A stretch of DNA of 64,000 nucleotides from Labilibacter marinus (GTDB lineage: Bacteria; Bacteroidota; Bacteroidia; Bacteroidales; Marinilabiliaceae), in the NCBI RefSeq assembly GCF_001659685.2, contig NZ_LXYE02000020.1:1-64000 (forward strand), in the 5' to 3' direction. Below, in pieces: positions 55,101 through 63,878 of this stretch. Positions within the stretch are counted from its first letter, which is position 1. Each line of letters opens with the position of its first letter. The notes beneath the pieces are model-generated. The model had not been told where the DNA came from. It did not search any database and worked only from the letters and a program-made list of their open reading frames with translations. The translations under genes were made by a program, and so were the position numbers.

Positions 55101-56504
55101 GCCATGATGGATAAACTTAAGGAGAAGTTTATCAAAGGGTGTAAGGATAGTGAGGAATTTGTAACGGCTTGTAAAGATGGAAAAACGACCAATGCTAACC
55201 CTGATAAGTTAATTGACAAAATTTGGGGAGACTGGGAGGCCTTTGCCAGTTATGCCTTTAATAAATCGCACTCCGTTTGTTATGCCTATGTGGCCTATCA
55301 GTCGGGTTATTTAAAAGCCCACTATCCAGCCGAATTTATGGCGGGTGTACTGAGTCGTAACCTAACCGACATTACCAAGATTACCATCTTCATGGAAGAG
55401 TGTAAGCGAATGGGAATGGACGTACTTGGGCCAGATGTGAATGAAAGTTACCGCAAGTTTACTGTAAATAAAGATGGTGCTATTCGCTTTGGAATGGCTG
55501 GAGTTAAAGGTGTTGGAGCAGGTGCGGTAGAAGAAATAATTAGAGTAAGAGAAAAAGGTGGCCCCTTTAAAGATATTTTTGATTTTGTAGAGCGCGTAAA
55601 CCTTCAAACGGTGAATAAGAAAAACCTGGAGGCCCTAGCTGCAGCTGGAGGTTTTGATGGTTTCCCTGCATTTCATAGAGCGCAATATTTTGCCAACTTA
55701 CCAGGCGAACTAACTAGCTTCGTTGAGAATATGGCTCGTTATGGTAATTTATACCAAAACGATATAGCCACAGCTGCTAATTCTTTGTTTGGAGCAGCAG
55801 GAGCATCAGCTGCAATTACAAAACCAACCGCCCCTGTTTGCGAAGAATTTTCTTTATTAGAAAGGTTGGCTCGCGAAAAAGACCTCATTGGAATCTACCT
55901 GTCAGCCCATCCACTTGACGTATATAAACTAGAGATTAACCATTTCTGCACCACCAAATTTGGTGATCTGGATGATTTGGAAAAAATGAAAGGTCGTGAT
56001 GTAACCATGGGTGGCATTGTTACTGCAGCTCGTTCTGGCATGACCAAAAAAGGAAATCCCTATGGTATAATGACGGTAGATGACTACAGTGGTTCGTATG
56101 AGTTTGCTTTTTTCGGTAAAGATTATCCCGAGTTTGCGCGATTTATGGTGGAGGGGTATTATATCATGATTAGAGGCAGAATACAAGAAAAACAATGGAC
56201 TAAGACAGGAGAGCTTGAAGTAAAAGTAACTAAGATTGAAATGCTGGATGGCATCCGTGAATCAAGGGTCTCTGGACTAAATATTCAAGTACCACTGCAA
56301 GCCCTAGATGAAGCCTTGGTAACCGATTTAGTCGAATTATCAAAAGAAACAGAAGGAAATGTTACTTTAAAATTCTCTATTTACGATAAAGAAGAACAAA
56401 CTCATCAAGCTCAGTTTTTCTCACGTTCAACTAAAATTAATTTAAGCGATGAGATAGTAGAGTACCTAGAGGCTCATCCTGATATTTCTTTTACTTTGAC
56501 TTAA
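52110..56504 (+). CDS. dnaE: DNA polymerase III alpha subunit with N-terminal DEDDh exonuclease
   Basis: This is the replicative polymerase, 1464 residues against about 1160 in E. coli. The extra N-terminus (1-185) is a complete DEDDh proofreading exonuclease: Asp6, Glu8, Asp105, His168 and Asp173. The PHP domain begins at HLHVH (254-258), the polymerase active site is PDVDIDFDDD with Asp691 and Asp693, then tandem helix-hairpin-helix (GVKGVGAGAVEEI) and an OB fold (VTMGGIVTAARSGMTKKGNPYGIMTVDD in pieces). The protein could therefore proofread in cis without a separate epsilon subunit. It is not PolC, where the exonuclease sits inside the PHP domain. Confidence 0.94.
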   Translation: MFLIFDTETTGLPKKWNAPLTDTDNWPRMVQLAWQCHDIEGNFLFAKNHVITPDGYTIPDDVVAVHGITTEIAHEKGIPLKDALDDFMADVAKSKFIIGHNVNFDINIVGCELYRSEMDEQALVNAPMLDTMTGSKEFCALTRGGKLKNPTLTELHIKLFTVPFEEAHNAAADVEATSRCFLELVRVGALSLQMLQMTEAELEAFKKANPSEIQLVGIEYESFKVNVFEDISLEEEERIIQEAAKNAEILPFVHLHVHTQYSILDGANKTGAIAAKAKEDGQPAVAITDHGGMFGVKEFHVSCKKNDVKPIIGVEAYVAPRGHLSKEGKTDSSGHHIILLAKNYTGYQTLLKLTSIAHTDGFYYKPRIDKELLEKYNEGLIVTSACLGGEVAQHIMQGNLDKAKEAILWFKDVFGEDYYLELMRHINDDPILRRDTWQNQAKVNRILVRLGKELGVKVVATNDSHFTNEEDAEAHDMLVCLSTGRDYTDPTRMRYSKQEWFKTCEEMSMLFADIPEALHSTMEICDKVEFFELDSDPIMPPFDIPEDFGTFESYCEKYDEAALIEEFTEASFKRLGGYEKVVQIKLEADYLEHLTYEGAKFRYPDDFTDDKRERIEFELNTIKTMGFPGYFLITQDFINWAKDNGVLVGPGRGSAAGAAVAYCIKITDVDPIKYDLLFERFLNPDRISMPDVDIDFDDDGRQRVLDYVTDKYGQDKVAHICTFGTMATKSSIKDVARVLNLELSEANRLAKMVPEAPKMSFKKAYKEVPELELEKESSNALIAETLKFAEQLEGAVRQTGVHACGVLIGKNPLVEHLPVMPTKGEELLTTQYDGRFVEDIGLLKMDFLGLKTLSIFKEVLDNVKLSKGIDIDLAKISLEDEKTFQLFGNGETTAVFQFESPGMKKHLRGLQPNRFEDLVAMNALYRPGPMEYIPSFIERKHGREEIIYDHPLMEPYLKDTYGITVYQEQVMLQSRALGGFTRGDSDSLRKAMGKKIIAMMDKLKEKFIKGCKDSEEFVTACKDGKTTNANPDKLIDKIWGDWEAFASYAFNKSHSVCYAYVAYQSGYLKAHYPAEFMAGVLSRNLTDITKITIFMEECKRMGMDVLGPDVNESYRKFTVNKDGAIRFGMAGVKGVGAGAVEEIIRVREKGGPFKDIFDFVERVNLQTVNKKNLEALAAAGGFDGFPAFHRAQYFANLPGELTSFVENMARYGNLYQNDIATAANSLFGAAGASAAITKPTAPVCEEFSLLERLAREKDLIGIYLSAHPLDVYKLEINHFCTTKFGDLDDLEKMKGRDVTMGGIVTAARSGMTKKGNPYGIMTVDDYSGSYEFAFFGKDYPEFARFMVEGYYIMIRGRIQEKQWTKTGELEVKVTKIEMLDGIRESRVSGLNIQVPLQALDEALVTDLVELSKETEGNVTLKFSIYDKEEQTHQAQFFSRSTKINLSDEIVEYLEAHPDISFTLT

Positions 56505-56506
56505 TA

Positions 56507-56544
56507 TTTCTCGCGGATTAGTAACTGTTTAAATCAGCGAGAAA
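56507..56544. other. Hairpin after dnaE
   Basis: TTTCTCGCGGATT pairs with AATCAGCGAGAAA with one bulge. A T run on the plus strand is lacking, so termination is uncertain. Confidence 0.4.
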
Positions 56545-56587
56545 AAATGCTCAAGACAACAACAAACTTAAAACTAAAATAATTTTC

Positions 56588-56595
56588 TAATTTTG
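56588..56595 (+). promoter_or_regulatory. Bacteroidota -7 box TAATTTTG for thyA
   Basis: This is an exact TAnnTTTG match 56 bp upstream of thyA. The leader contains a small hairpin (AAGCAC pairing with GTGCTT, 56610-56629) after an A run. Confidence 0.55.
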
Positions 56596-56650
56596 TGTCT
56601 CAAAAAAAAAAGCACTAGTTTAGGTGCTTGCTTAATTACAGTAAAAGACT

Positions 56651-57445
56651 ATGCAACAATATCTTGATTTGTGCCAACGCGTGTTGGAAGAAGGCGTATT
56701 AAAAGAAGACAGAACAGGAACAGGAACAACAAGTGTTTTTGGTCATCAAATGAGATTTAACCTACAAGAAGGATTTCCTTTGGTCACCACTAAAAAGCTC
56801 CATTTAAAGTCAATTATTCACGAACTTATCTGGTTTTTAAAAGGTAGCACCAATGTAAAATATTTAAAAGATAATGGTGTTCGCATTTGGAATGAGTGGG
56901 CCAAAGAAGATGGTGAACTAGGACCAATTTATGGATATCAGTGGCGCTCATGGCCTATGGCTAATGGTGAGTATGTAGACCAGATTAAACAAGTTATTGA
57001 ATCGATTAAAAGCAATCCAAACTCTCGACGTCATATTGTTAGTGCATGGAATGTAGGTCAGTTAGATGAGATGCAACTACCGCCTTGTCATATTCTTTTT
57101 CAGTTTTACGTAGCGGATGGCAAATTGTCTTGCCAGTTATACCAACGTAGCGCCGATTTATTTTTGGGCGTACCTTTTAATATTGCATCTTATGCCTTAT
57201 TATTAATGATGGTAGCACAAGCTACAGGATTGGAATGCGGTGATTTTGTACACACTTTAGGCGATGTACATATTTACAGTAACCATATTGACCAAGTAAA
57301 ATTGCAGGTTACGCGTGATCCTCGTCCATTACCTAAAATGACTTTAAATCCAGATATAAAGAATATTGATGACTTTACATTTGAGGATTTTACCTTAAGT
57401 GAATACGACCCCCATCCACATATAAAAGGAGCTATCTCCGTTTAA
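56651..57445 (+). CDS. thyA: Thymidylate synthase
   Basis: ThyA methylates dUMP to dTMP, using methylene-tetrahydrofolate as donor and reductant. The 264 residues equal the E. coli length. The catalytic Cys146 lies in [11 protein letters not shown], the phosphate-binding Arg is in [19 protein letters not shown], and [19 protein letters not shown] is the nucleotide-binding block. The dihydrofolate product is recycled by the DHFR encoded 10 bp downstream. Confidence 0.97.
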   Translation: MQQYLDLCQRVLEEGVLKEDRTGTGTTSVFGHQMRFNLQEGFPLVTTKKLHLKSIIHELIWFLKGSTNVKYLKDNGVRIWNEWAKEDGELGPIYGYQWRSWPMANGEYVDQIKQVIESIKSNPNSRRHIVSAWNVGQLDEMQLPPCHILFQFYVADGKLSCQLYQRSADLFLGVPFNIASYALLLMMVAQATGLECGDFVHTLGDVHIYSNHIDQVKLQVTRDPRPLPKMTLNPDIKNIDDFTFEDFTLSEYDPHPHIKGAISV

Positions 57446-57455
57446 AATTTAACCC

Positions 57456-57950
57456 ATGACAAAAATTTCAATGATTGTGGCCATCGCAAAACTTAATGCA
57501 ATTGGCCAAAATAACGACTTGTTAGCTTATATCCCTAACGACCTAAAAAGGTTTAAGGCATTAACAACTAGTCACACTATTATTATGGGTCGAAAAACAT
57601 TTGACTCATTGCCTAAAGGAGCATTGCCCAATAGAAGAAACATTGTAATATCACGAAATACAGCATTAAAACTAGAAGGAGCCGAAATCGTTTCAACACC
57701 AGAGGCAGCTTTAGAATTATCCAAGGAGGATACGGAGGTTTTCATCATAGGTGGAGCAACTATTTATGAAGCTTTTTTGCCCAAAGCGAACAAACTCTAT
57801 CTAACCATGATAGACCAATACTTTAACGATGCAGACACCTTCTTCCCTGAGCTTAATCCATCGGAGTGGAGTGAGGTTTACAAAGAAGAAGTAAAAGATG
57901 ATGACCGAAACGAATTTAACTATACGTTTATCGATTTAGAAAGAAAATAA
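57456..57950 (+). CDS. folA: Dihydrofolate reductase
   Basis: The product has 164 residues. NADPH-dependent reduction of dihydrofolate is indicated by IVAIAKLNAIGQNNDLLAYIPNDLKRFKALT (substrate-site Asp replaced by the Asn-Asp pair PND), the cofactor motif IIMGRKTFDSLP and EVFIIGGATIYEAFLP with the conserved Gly-Gly. It follows thyA by 10 bp, forming a thymidylate-cycle operon. Confidence 0.95.
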   Translation: MTKISMIVAIAKLNAIGQNNDLLAYIPNDLKRFKALTTSHTIIMGRKTFDSLPKGALPNRRNIVISRNTALKLEGAEIVSTPEAALELSKEDTEVFIIGGATIYEAFLPKANKLYLTMIDQYFNDADTFFPELNPSEWSEVYKEEVKDDDRNEFNYTFIDLERK

Positions 57951-57970
57951 ATCGTTTGTAAAAGAATTTA

Positions 57971-58017
57971 AAGCATCAAGGTATGATACCAGAAATCATA
58001 TTTTGATGCTTTTTTTG
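57971..58017 (+). terminator. Rho-independent terminator after thyA-folA
   Basis: AGCATCAA pairs with TTGATGCT across an interior palindromic loop (TATGATACC/AATCATA), followed by about nine Ts. Confidence 0.8.
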
Positions 58018-58024
58018 TTTTAGC

Positions 58025-58819
58025 CTATAGCTTTTCTCCACAAAACTTACAATGCGTAGCATCCTTATCATGTCCTTCTGCTAAACAAGCCGGACAAACC
58101 TGCGTAGTTGTTTCATCATCCTGTTTTCTGGTTAATTCAGCCGTTACAATACCTGTAGGAACAGCAATAATGGCATAACCCATTATCATCACAATGCCTG
58201 CCAATGTTTGTCCAAGAGCCGTAACAGGAGCAATATCACCATACCCTACCGTTGTTAAAGTAACGACGGCCCAATATATACTAATCGGAATACTTGTAAA
58301 CCCACTGCCATCATCCGATTCTATAATGTACATTAAAGTACCCAGAATCACCACCATAATAATTACGGTAAATAAAAATACACCAATCTTGTTACGGCTG
58401 GCAATTAATGCTTTCCATAGATGTGAGGCTTCGTTGATATAACGGGTTAGCTTAAGTACTCTAAAAACTCTGAGTAATCTTAAAGCTCGCAATACAACCA
58501 ACATATGAGTCCCTATAAAAACCAAACCTAAAAAGGTAGGAATAATAGCTAGTAAGTCAATAATACCAAAAAAGCTAGTGGCATAACGCCAAGGATGTCT
58601 AACCACCCAAAGGCGAATGATGTACTCTAGCAGAAAAGCAACAGTAACAATCCATTCTAAAATATTTAAAATTGAGTAGAAAGCTTCTGACTTGCCAGGT
58701 AAACTTTCCAGCATTACAATAGTTACACTAAATATGATTAAAACAATCAAGGAAATATCAAAGACTCTGCCCGCTTTGGTATCTGCCTCAAAAATGATAT
58801 CGTATATTTTTTGTTTCAT
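58025..58819 (-). CDS. Voltage-gated-type potassium channel with C-terminal zinc ribbon
   Basis: The product has 264 residues and six membrane helices. The S4 segment has regularly spaced arginines (RALRLLRVFRVLKLTRY), and the pore carries the potassium filter TTVGYGD. After S6 comes a short tail with two Cys pairs, CPACLAEGHDKDATHCKFCGEKL in two pieces (CPAC and CKFC), a small zinc ribbon. It forms a tetrameric inner-membrane channel. A -7-like box TATTTTTG on the minus strand at 58874-58881 may be its promoter. The upstream gene gmhA is divergent. Confidence 0.9.
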   Translation of the reverse strand: MKQKIYDIIFEADTKAGRVFDISLIVLIIFSVTIVMLESLPGKSEAFYSILNILEWIVTVAFLLEYIIRLWVVRHPWRYATSFFGIIDLLAIIPTFLGLVFIGTHMLVVLRALRLLRVFRVLKLTRYINEASHLWKALIASRNKIGVFLFTVIIMVVILGTLMYIIESDDGSGFTSIPISIYWAVVTLTTVGYGDIAPVTALGQTLAGIVMIMGYAIIAVPTGIVTAELTRKQDDETTTQVCPACLAEGHDKDATHCKFCGEKL

Positions 58820-58890
58820 GATAAATCTTTAGGGTGAATAGTTTTTCAGTAAAAAAACCCATCGTATATTTACCAAAAATAGGAACAAAA

Positions 58891-59469
58891 ATGAGTATTG
58901 ATAGCATTAAGGACAATTTTAAGGAAGCGCAACGAATATTGAACGATTTTATTCAAGAAGATAGTAACTGGGATAAGTTAAAAGCGGCTGGTGATATCAT
59001 GGTAAATTGTTTAAAAAATGGAGGTAAAATTATTTCGTGTGGCAATGGTGGTTCAATGAGTGACGCTATGCATTTTGCGGAAGAATTGAGTGGTCGTTTC
59101 CGAGATGATAGAGAAGGGTTAGCAGCTATTTCTATCTCAGATCCTACTCATATTACTTGTGTAGGAAATGATTATGGTTTCGATTACATTTTTTCAAGAT
59201 ATGTGCAAGCAGTGGGTAAATCTGGAGATGTATTATTAGCAATTAGTACCAGTGGGAATTCGGCTAATGTTGTGCATGCGGCAGAAGAAGCGCGTAAAAA
59301 AGGAATGCAGGTTATTGTATTATCAGGCAAAAGCGGTGGAAAGCTAAAGGATATTTGTGATGAAGAATTAAGAATTGCTCATAACGGTTACTCAGATAGA
59401 ATTCAGGAATTACACATACAAATTATACATTCCTTAATTCAATATATAGAAATGGAATATTTTAAATAA
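58891..59469 (+). CDS. gmhA: D-sedoheptulose-7-phosphate isomerase
   Basis: GmhA converts sedoheptulose 7-phosphate to D-glycero-D-manno-heptose 7-phosphate, the first step to LPS core heptose. From the ATG at 58891 the product is 192 residues, the same as in E. coli. The SIS domain shows SCGNGGSMSDAMHFAEEL, AISTSGNSANVVHAAEEARKKG and VLSGKSGGKL for sugar-phosphate binding, and the C-terminal QELHIQIIHSLIQYIE. An upstream ATG would add 19 residues without homology to GmhA. The substrate is provided in part by transketolase, encoded elsewhere in the window. Confidence 0.93.
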   Translation: MSIDSIKDNFKEAQRILNDFIQEDSNWDKLKAAGDIMVNCLKNGGKIISCGNGGSMSDAMHFAEELSGRFRDDREGLAAISISDPTHITCVGNDYGFDYIFSRYVQAVGKSGDVLLAISTSGNSANVVHAAEEARKKGMQVIVLSGKSGGKLKDICDEELRIAHNGYSDRIQELHIQIIHSLIQYIEMEYFK

Positions 59470-59552
59470 CGTTATTTGAAACTAAACGCTTTTATGCTCT
59501 TGTAATAATATAGAATTTAAGTACAAAATCAGAATAGTCTAAATTAGAAGTC

Positions 59553-60173
59553 ATGTTAAATCGGATCTTAATCATATCAACTTTATCGGTCATCTTCTTG
59601 CTAAACCCAAGTTGTATTAAAGAAGATCTTAGTAAAATATCGACTAGTAAAGATCTAAATATAAAGACATCTTTTCCTGTTAGTTCTTTTGACATCAATG
59701 AGAATGAATATGGAGGTTCTCTTTCTTTATTAGATACCTACAACAGGTACAATAAAATTTTAATAACTGAAGAATTTGATTTTGACTTGTCTAATATATT
59801 TAGCGAAAGTGATTACATAGAGCAATTGCTTTTAAGAGTTGAGATTACTAATAACTTTCCTGCAAAACTCGAAATTGATGCATTTTATATGGATGAAGTT
59901 GGAAGAACTCTTAAAAGTATCACTCCCTCGGGGCAATTAGAACTTGATATACCTACAATAGCTGATGACGGAACAATAACAACACCTACGTATCTAATTC
60001 ATGACGAAACATTTACAAAGGCAGACATTCCTACGCTATTGAATGCAAAAAAAATACTGGTGAGAGTTTTCATTAAGGAAATGGTACTTAGCCCTGAAGT
60101 ACAAGCCAATATGGATAAGTACAATGTAAATATAAATATCGGCTTGCGGTCTGCCTTAAATGTACCGATGTAA
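59553..60173 (+). CDS. Lipoprotein, function unknown
   Basis: The product has 206 residues. A lipoprotein signal peptide ends in LLNPSC (Cys21). The mature part looks like a beta-rich domain with no motif I recognise. It lies 101 bp upstream of a DUF5723 outer-membrane protein gene on the same strand, so the two probably act together at the cell envelope. Confidence 0.75.
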   Translation: MLNRILIISTLSVIFLLNPSCIKEDLSKISTSKDLNIKTSFPVSSFDINENEYGGSLSLLDTYNRYNKILITEEFDFDLSNIFSESDYIEQLLLRVEITNNFPAKLEIDAFYMDEVGRTLKSITPSGQLELDIPTIADDGTITTPTYLIHDETFTKADIPTLLNAKKILVRVFIKEMVLSPEVQANMDKYNVNINIGLRSALNVPM

Positions 60174-60274
60174 GAAATTTTGCTGAGAAGCGATTCAATG
60201 ACTGATTATATAATGCTAAAACCAATTAATACCATTTTTAAGTTGCGTGCGACTATTAAAAACATATTTATCGC

Positions 60275-61693
60275 ATGAAACTCCTATTAGCTCTTACCCT
60301 TACTTTCTGTTTTATAATTAAAACGAATAGTCAACAGAACAACACTTTGTTTTTGATGCACGATTTACCTCAGGCAAATATAGTTAACCCTGCCGTTGGT
60401 ATTAATTGCAAGGTATTTGTTGGCATGCCCGTATTGGGTTCAACTCACATAAATGCTTATTCAACGGGGTTTGCCCTAAGTGATGTATTAACCCCAAGCA
60501 CTGGAGATTCATTGATATTTAATCCTGACGAAACCATCAGAAACTTTGGCAAAACAGAAGTGGTTGCTACGGAAGTTCATTTATCATTATTGTCTGCAGG
60601 TTATAAACATGGAGCTAACTACTTTACTTTGGGGATAAATGAAAAAATAAACAGTTTCTCAGTTTTAAACAAAAATGCCCTTTTACTACTAAACGAAGGT
60701 AACTCACAATTCGAAGGTAAAAATGCTGACATGAGTGGCACTCGTGCTAATACTATTCATTATAGAGAATATGCCTTAGGTTGGGCCAGAGAAGTAAATG
60801 AGAAACTAAGTATAGGAGTACGGCTTAAGTTTTTATACGGCAAAGCAGATGTATATAATAAACCTATCGATTTACATCTTTTTACCGATGCTACCACTTT
60901 CGAAACCTATATAAATGGTAAAGGTGATTTATATGGTTCTTTACCCGTTGATATAACCACAGATGCCGATGGGTATTTGGAAGAAATAGAATTCAAAGAA
61001 GAAATAGATACTAGAGAATACCTCATGAACAAAGCCAATAAAGGCTATGGAGTTGACCTAGGCCTTGTATATCAAATCAATAACACCACAACGCTTTCTG
61101 CAAGTTTGTTAGACATCGGCTACCTGAAATGGAAATCGGATGTATTTAGTTTACACAGCGAAGGTGAAATTGATATTACAGATGAATTAACAGATGATGG
61201 TGAGATAGGAGATTCTATTGCTGAAATATTTAACCCAAGAGTATTATACGATGGATATTCATCTCCACTTGCGCCAGCTTTGTATATAGGAGTATCTAAA
61301 ACCATGAATGAGTGGCTAAATGCTGGTGCCGTATTTCATACTGAGATGTACAAAAAGCGATGGCATCCGTCTTTTACGCTTTCTGGAAATGCCGAGATTA
61401 CAAAGAATATATATGGTAGTGCCTCATACACATTACAAAACGGACAGTTTACCAATGTTGGTTTAGGCTTTGGAGCTAAATTTGGTTTTCTTCATTTTCA
61501 TGCAATATCCGATAATGTATTTGGATGGTCTGATTTGGGCGGAACTAGAAATGCCAATCTTAGGTTTGGCTTGAGTATGTTATTTGGCTGCGATAAAGAA
61601 AAAGGTTCGAATAATGACAATGGCATTAGAGCCTTACCTTGTATTGGCGACCCATACAACGCGGTTAAAAGGAAGCATAGGAGAAGGAGATAA
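60275..61693 (+). CDS. DUF5723 family outer membrane protein
   Basis: The product has 472 residues with a signal peptide (MKLLLALTLTFCFIIKTNSQ). The early motif LFLMHDLPQANIVNPAV, with the conserved Asn-Pro-Ala, and repeated amphipathic strands (YALGWAREVNEKLSIGVRLKFLYG, SASYTLQNGQFTNVGLGFGAKFG in pieces) fit a beta barrel of the DUF5723 type related to PorP/FadL-like proteins. The C-terminus is basic (RKHRRRR), which is unusual for a barrel end. No ligand can be inferred. Confidence 0.8.
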   Translation: MKLLLALTLTFCFIIKTNSQQNNTLFLMHDLPQANIVNPAVGINCKVFVGMPVLGSTHINAYSTGFALSDVLTPSTGDSLIFNPDETIRNFGKTEVVATEVHLSLLSAGYKHGANYFTLGINEKINSFSVLNKNALLLLNEGNSQFEGKNADMSGTRANTIHYREYALGWAREVNEKLSIGVRLKFLYGKADVYNKPIDLHLFTDATTFETYINGKGDLYGSLPVDITTDADGYLEEIEFKEEIDTREYLMNKANKGYGVDLGLVYQINNTTTLSASLLDIGYLKWKSDVFSLHSEGEIDITDELTDDGEIGDSIAEIFNPRVLYDGYSSPLAPALYIGVSKTMNEWLNAGAVFHTEMYKKRWHPSFTLSGNAEITKNIYGSASYTLQNGQFTNVGLGFGAKFGFLHFHAISDNVFGWSDLGGTRNANLRFGLSMLFGCDKEKGSNNDNGIRALPCIGDPYNAVKRKHRRRR

Positions 61694-61718
61694 AAAAGCA
61701 CCAAGGTTTATGGTGCTT
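61691..61718 (-). terminator. Terminator between convergent genes
   Basis: AAGCACCA and TGGTGCTT form an 8-bp stem; on the minus strand it is followed by six Ts, so it mainly serves the GTPase gene. On the plus strand it directly follows the DUF5723 stop codon. Confidence 0.7.
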
Positions 61719-61728
61719 AAATATTTTC

Positions 61729-63054
61729 TTACGGTTTATTTATAAACTCATCTAAAATCTCTGTTAAATCAGGCTTACCGATTTCTTGCAGAGCGTATTT
61801 AACTCTAGTATATGGTTTATTAATATTCAATACTCTGGATAAATCAATAGGTGTAGCAATAACAACGCTATCGCATGGTGTATTTTCAATGGTAGCTTCT
61901 AACTCCTTTATCTGAGTATTACTATAACCCATAGCTGGTATTACTTCCTCTAAATGAGGGTTATTTTTATAAACATCTTTAATGCTACCTTCAGCGTATT
62001 CGGCAGGTTTCACTATTTCAGCAGCTCCATACTTTTTGCTGGCAATAATACCAGCACCAAAACTCATTCCTCCATGCGTTAATGTAGGACCATCTTCAAC
62101 CACCAACACTCTTTTTCCAGTAATTAAAGAAGCATCCTCTACTTCTACTGGCGAAGCTGCCTCAACAATAGTTGCCTTTGGATTTATAGCTATAATATTC
62201 GAACGTAATTGATTTACATCATCTGCATTGGCACTATCTATTTTATTGATGATAATTACGTCCGACATTCTAATATTAGTCTCACTAGGATAATAACTTC
62301 CCTCATCTCCTACCCTATGTGGATCTGCAACCGTTATCATTAAATCAGGTTTGTAAAAAGGCATATCATTATTTCCTCCATCCCAAACAATTACATCGCA
62401 GCCTTTTTCATCATCCTCAGCTTCGCGTAAAATATCATGATAATCAACACCCGAATAAATCACATTTCCCTGCTTAATATGTGGTTCATACTCTTCCATT
62501 TCCTCAATGGTACAGTTATTTTTTTGCAAATCAAGAACCGATGAATAACGTTGAACAATCTGATCTTTTAAATTGCCATAAGGCATAGGATGACGAATAA
62601 CCACCACTTTTTTTCCTTTGCTCTTCAGGTATTCAGCAACCTTTAATGAAGTTTGACTTTTCCCACAACCTGTTCGCGTAGCACAAACGGCTACCACAGG
62701 TTTTAAACTGTTGAGCATGGTATTTTTAGGACCTAACAACCTAAAGTCAGCACCTGCCGCCTGAACAACAGAAGCCAAACTCATCAATCTTTTATAGGAA
62801 ACATCGCTATACGAAAAAACACAAACATCCACGTTTAGCTTTTTAATCAAGTAAGGCAAATCCTCTTCTTTTAAAATAGAAATACCGTAAGGGTAGTGCT
62901 TACCTGTTAATTCAATAGGATAATTTCTATCTGCTATATCAGGAATTTGAGTAGCCGTAAAAGCAACTACTTTATAATCATGATTATTTTTAAAATATAC
63001 ATTGAAGTTATGAAAATCGCGTCCAGCGGCACCTAGTATTATTACATTTTTCAT
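61729..63054 (-). CDS. Cyclic 2,3-diphosphoglycerate synthetase-like P-loop protein
   Basis: The product has 441 residues from the ATG at 63054. The N-terminal domain is Rossmann-like (MKNVIILGAAGRDFHNFNVYF). A P-loop follows (CATRTGCGKSQTS, about 139-151) and an NKID guanine-type motif (IIINKIDSA). These match the COG2403 family, whose archaeal member makes cyclic 2,3-diphosphoglycerate from 2,3-diphosphoglycerate and ATP. Whether the bacterial protein does this is not known; related proteins are only called predicted GTPases. It is monocistronic here. Confidence 0.8.
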   Translation of the reverse strand: MKNVIILGAAGRDFHNFNVYFKNNHDYKVVAFTATQIPDIADRNYPIELTGKHYPYGISILKEEDLPYLIKKLNVDVCVFSYSDVSYKRLMSLASVVQAAGADFRLLGPKNTMLNSLKPVVAVCATRTGCGKSQTSLKVAEYLKSKGKKVVVIRHPMPYGNLKDQIVQRYSSVLDLQKNNCTIEEMEEYEPHIKQGNVIYSGVDYHDILREAEDDEKGCDVIVWDGGNNDMPFYKPDLMITVADPHRVGDEGSYYPSETNIRMSDVIIINKIDSANADDVNQLRSNIIAINPKATIVEAASPVEVEDASLITGKRVLVVEDGPTLTHGGMSFGAGIIASKKYGAAEIVKPAEYAEGSIKDVYKNNPHLEEVIPAMGYSNTQIKELEATIENTPCDSVVIATPIDLSRVLNINKPYTRVKYALQEIGKPDLTEILDEFINKP

Positions 63055-63113
63055 CTGCTTAAATTTTATTTCTTTTGGCCAGATGGAACTCGCCATAATG
63101 GTGATCTTCCGAT

Positions 63114-63127
63114 GCCTGATGGCAGGC
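63114..63127. repeat. Short palindrome GCCTGATGGCAGGC
   Basis: A perfect 5-bp stem with 4-nt loop, followed by AGG. GGCAGGCAGG-type words are often dispersed in Bacteroidota genomes. There is one copy here, 60 bp upstream of the GTPase start. Confidence 0.4.
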
Positions 63128-63281
63128 AGGTAAGAAAAGCTGTCTTGCGGCTCGTTTCATTGGTTGGGGCTTTTTATTTTCAACACATAAAGTAAATGAA
63201 TTTATTGTAAGCTTATCTATTTCTTTAAGCAAAAATTACATTCGCAGGTAAGAAAATCAGCTATATTGGTAACTTTACACT

Positions 63282-63878
63282 ATGAATTTTCTGGCACATA
63301 TATATTTATCTGGCAAACCCAGCCCTTTAATGATTGGCAATTTTATAGCCGATTATGTAAAAGGTAAACAGTTGGAACGTTATACTCCAGAAATTCAGCA
63401 AGGTATTCGTTTGCACCGTAAAATAGATGCTTTTACGGATAAGCACGAGATTGTAAAAAGAAGCACTGCTCGCTTTAAACCTTGCTATCAACGATATGCT
63501 TCTGTAGTGATTGATGTTGTTTACGACCATTATCTGGCTAAATTTTGGAACAATTATTCTGATGCTGAATTAAACCAATATGTTACCGAAGTACATAATT
63601 ACTTTCTGAAGCATTATTTTACTTTGCCCAATCGGGTTAAAGGCTTTTTGCCTTTTTTAATCAAAAGTAGACGATTGGAAACCTACAAACACATGTGGGG
63701 CATTGAGCGCTCTTTAGCGATCATGGCCAACCACAGCTCTCTACCGGCAAAATCAGACTGTGCTATTAAAGTCATGGAGGAGCAATACGATGAAATACAT
63801 CATGAATTTGATGCCTTTTTTGTTGATATGAGAAATATGGTTCAATCTGAAATAGCTACACTAGCCACTGACCTTTAA
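63282..63878 (+). CDS. Acyl carrier protein phosphodiesterase-like protein
   Basis: The product has 198 residues, near the E. coli AcpH length. MNFLAHIYLSG and GNFIADYVKG at the start, IQQGIRLHRKIDAFTDKH in the middle and VIDVVYDHYLAKFW carry the His/Asp residues of the DUF479 metal-dependent phosphohydrolase (HD-like) family. AcpH removes the phosphopantetheine arm from acyl carrier protein. Only family membership supports this reaction here. Its 3' end overlaps the convergent prmC end by 23 bp. Confidence 0.88.
   Translation: MNFLAHIYLSGKPSPLMIGNFIADYVKGKQLERYTPEIQQGIRLHRKIDAFTDKHEIVKRSTARFKPCYQRYASVVIDVVYDHYLAKFWNNYSDAELNQYVTEVHNYFLKHYFTLPNRVKGFLPFLIKSRRLETYKHMWGIERSLAIMANHSSLPAKSDCAIKVMEEQYDEIHHEFDAFFVDMRNMVQSEIATLATDL

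Noticed and set aside
56611-56629. Terminator in the thyA leader
   Set aside because: The hairpin has its T run only on the minus strand, where no gene ends; read on the plus strand it would lack a U tract.
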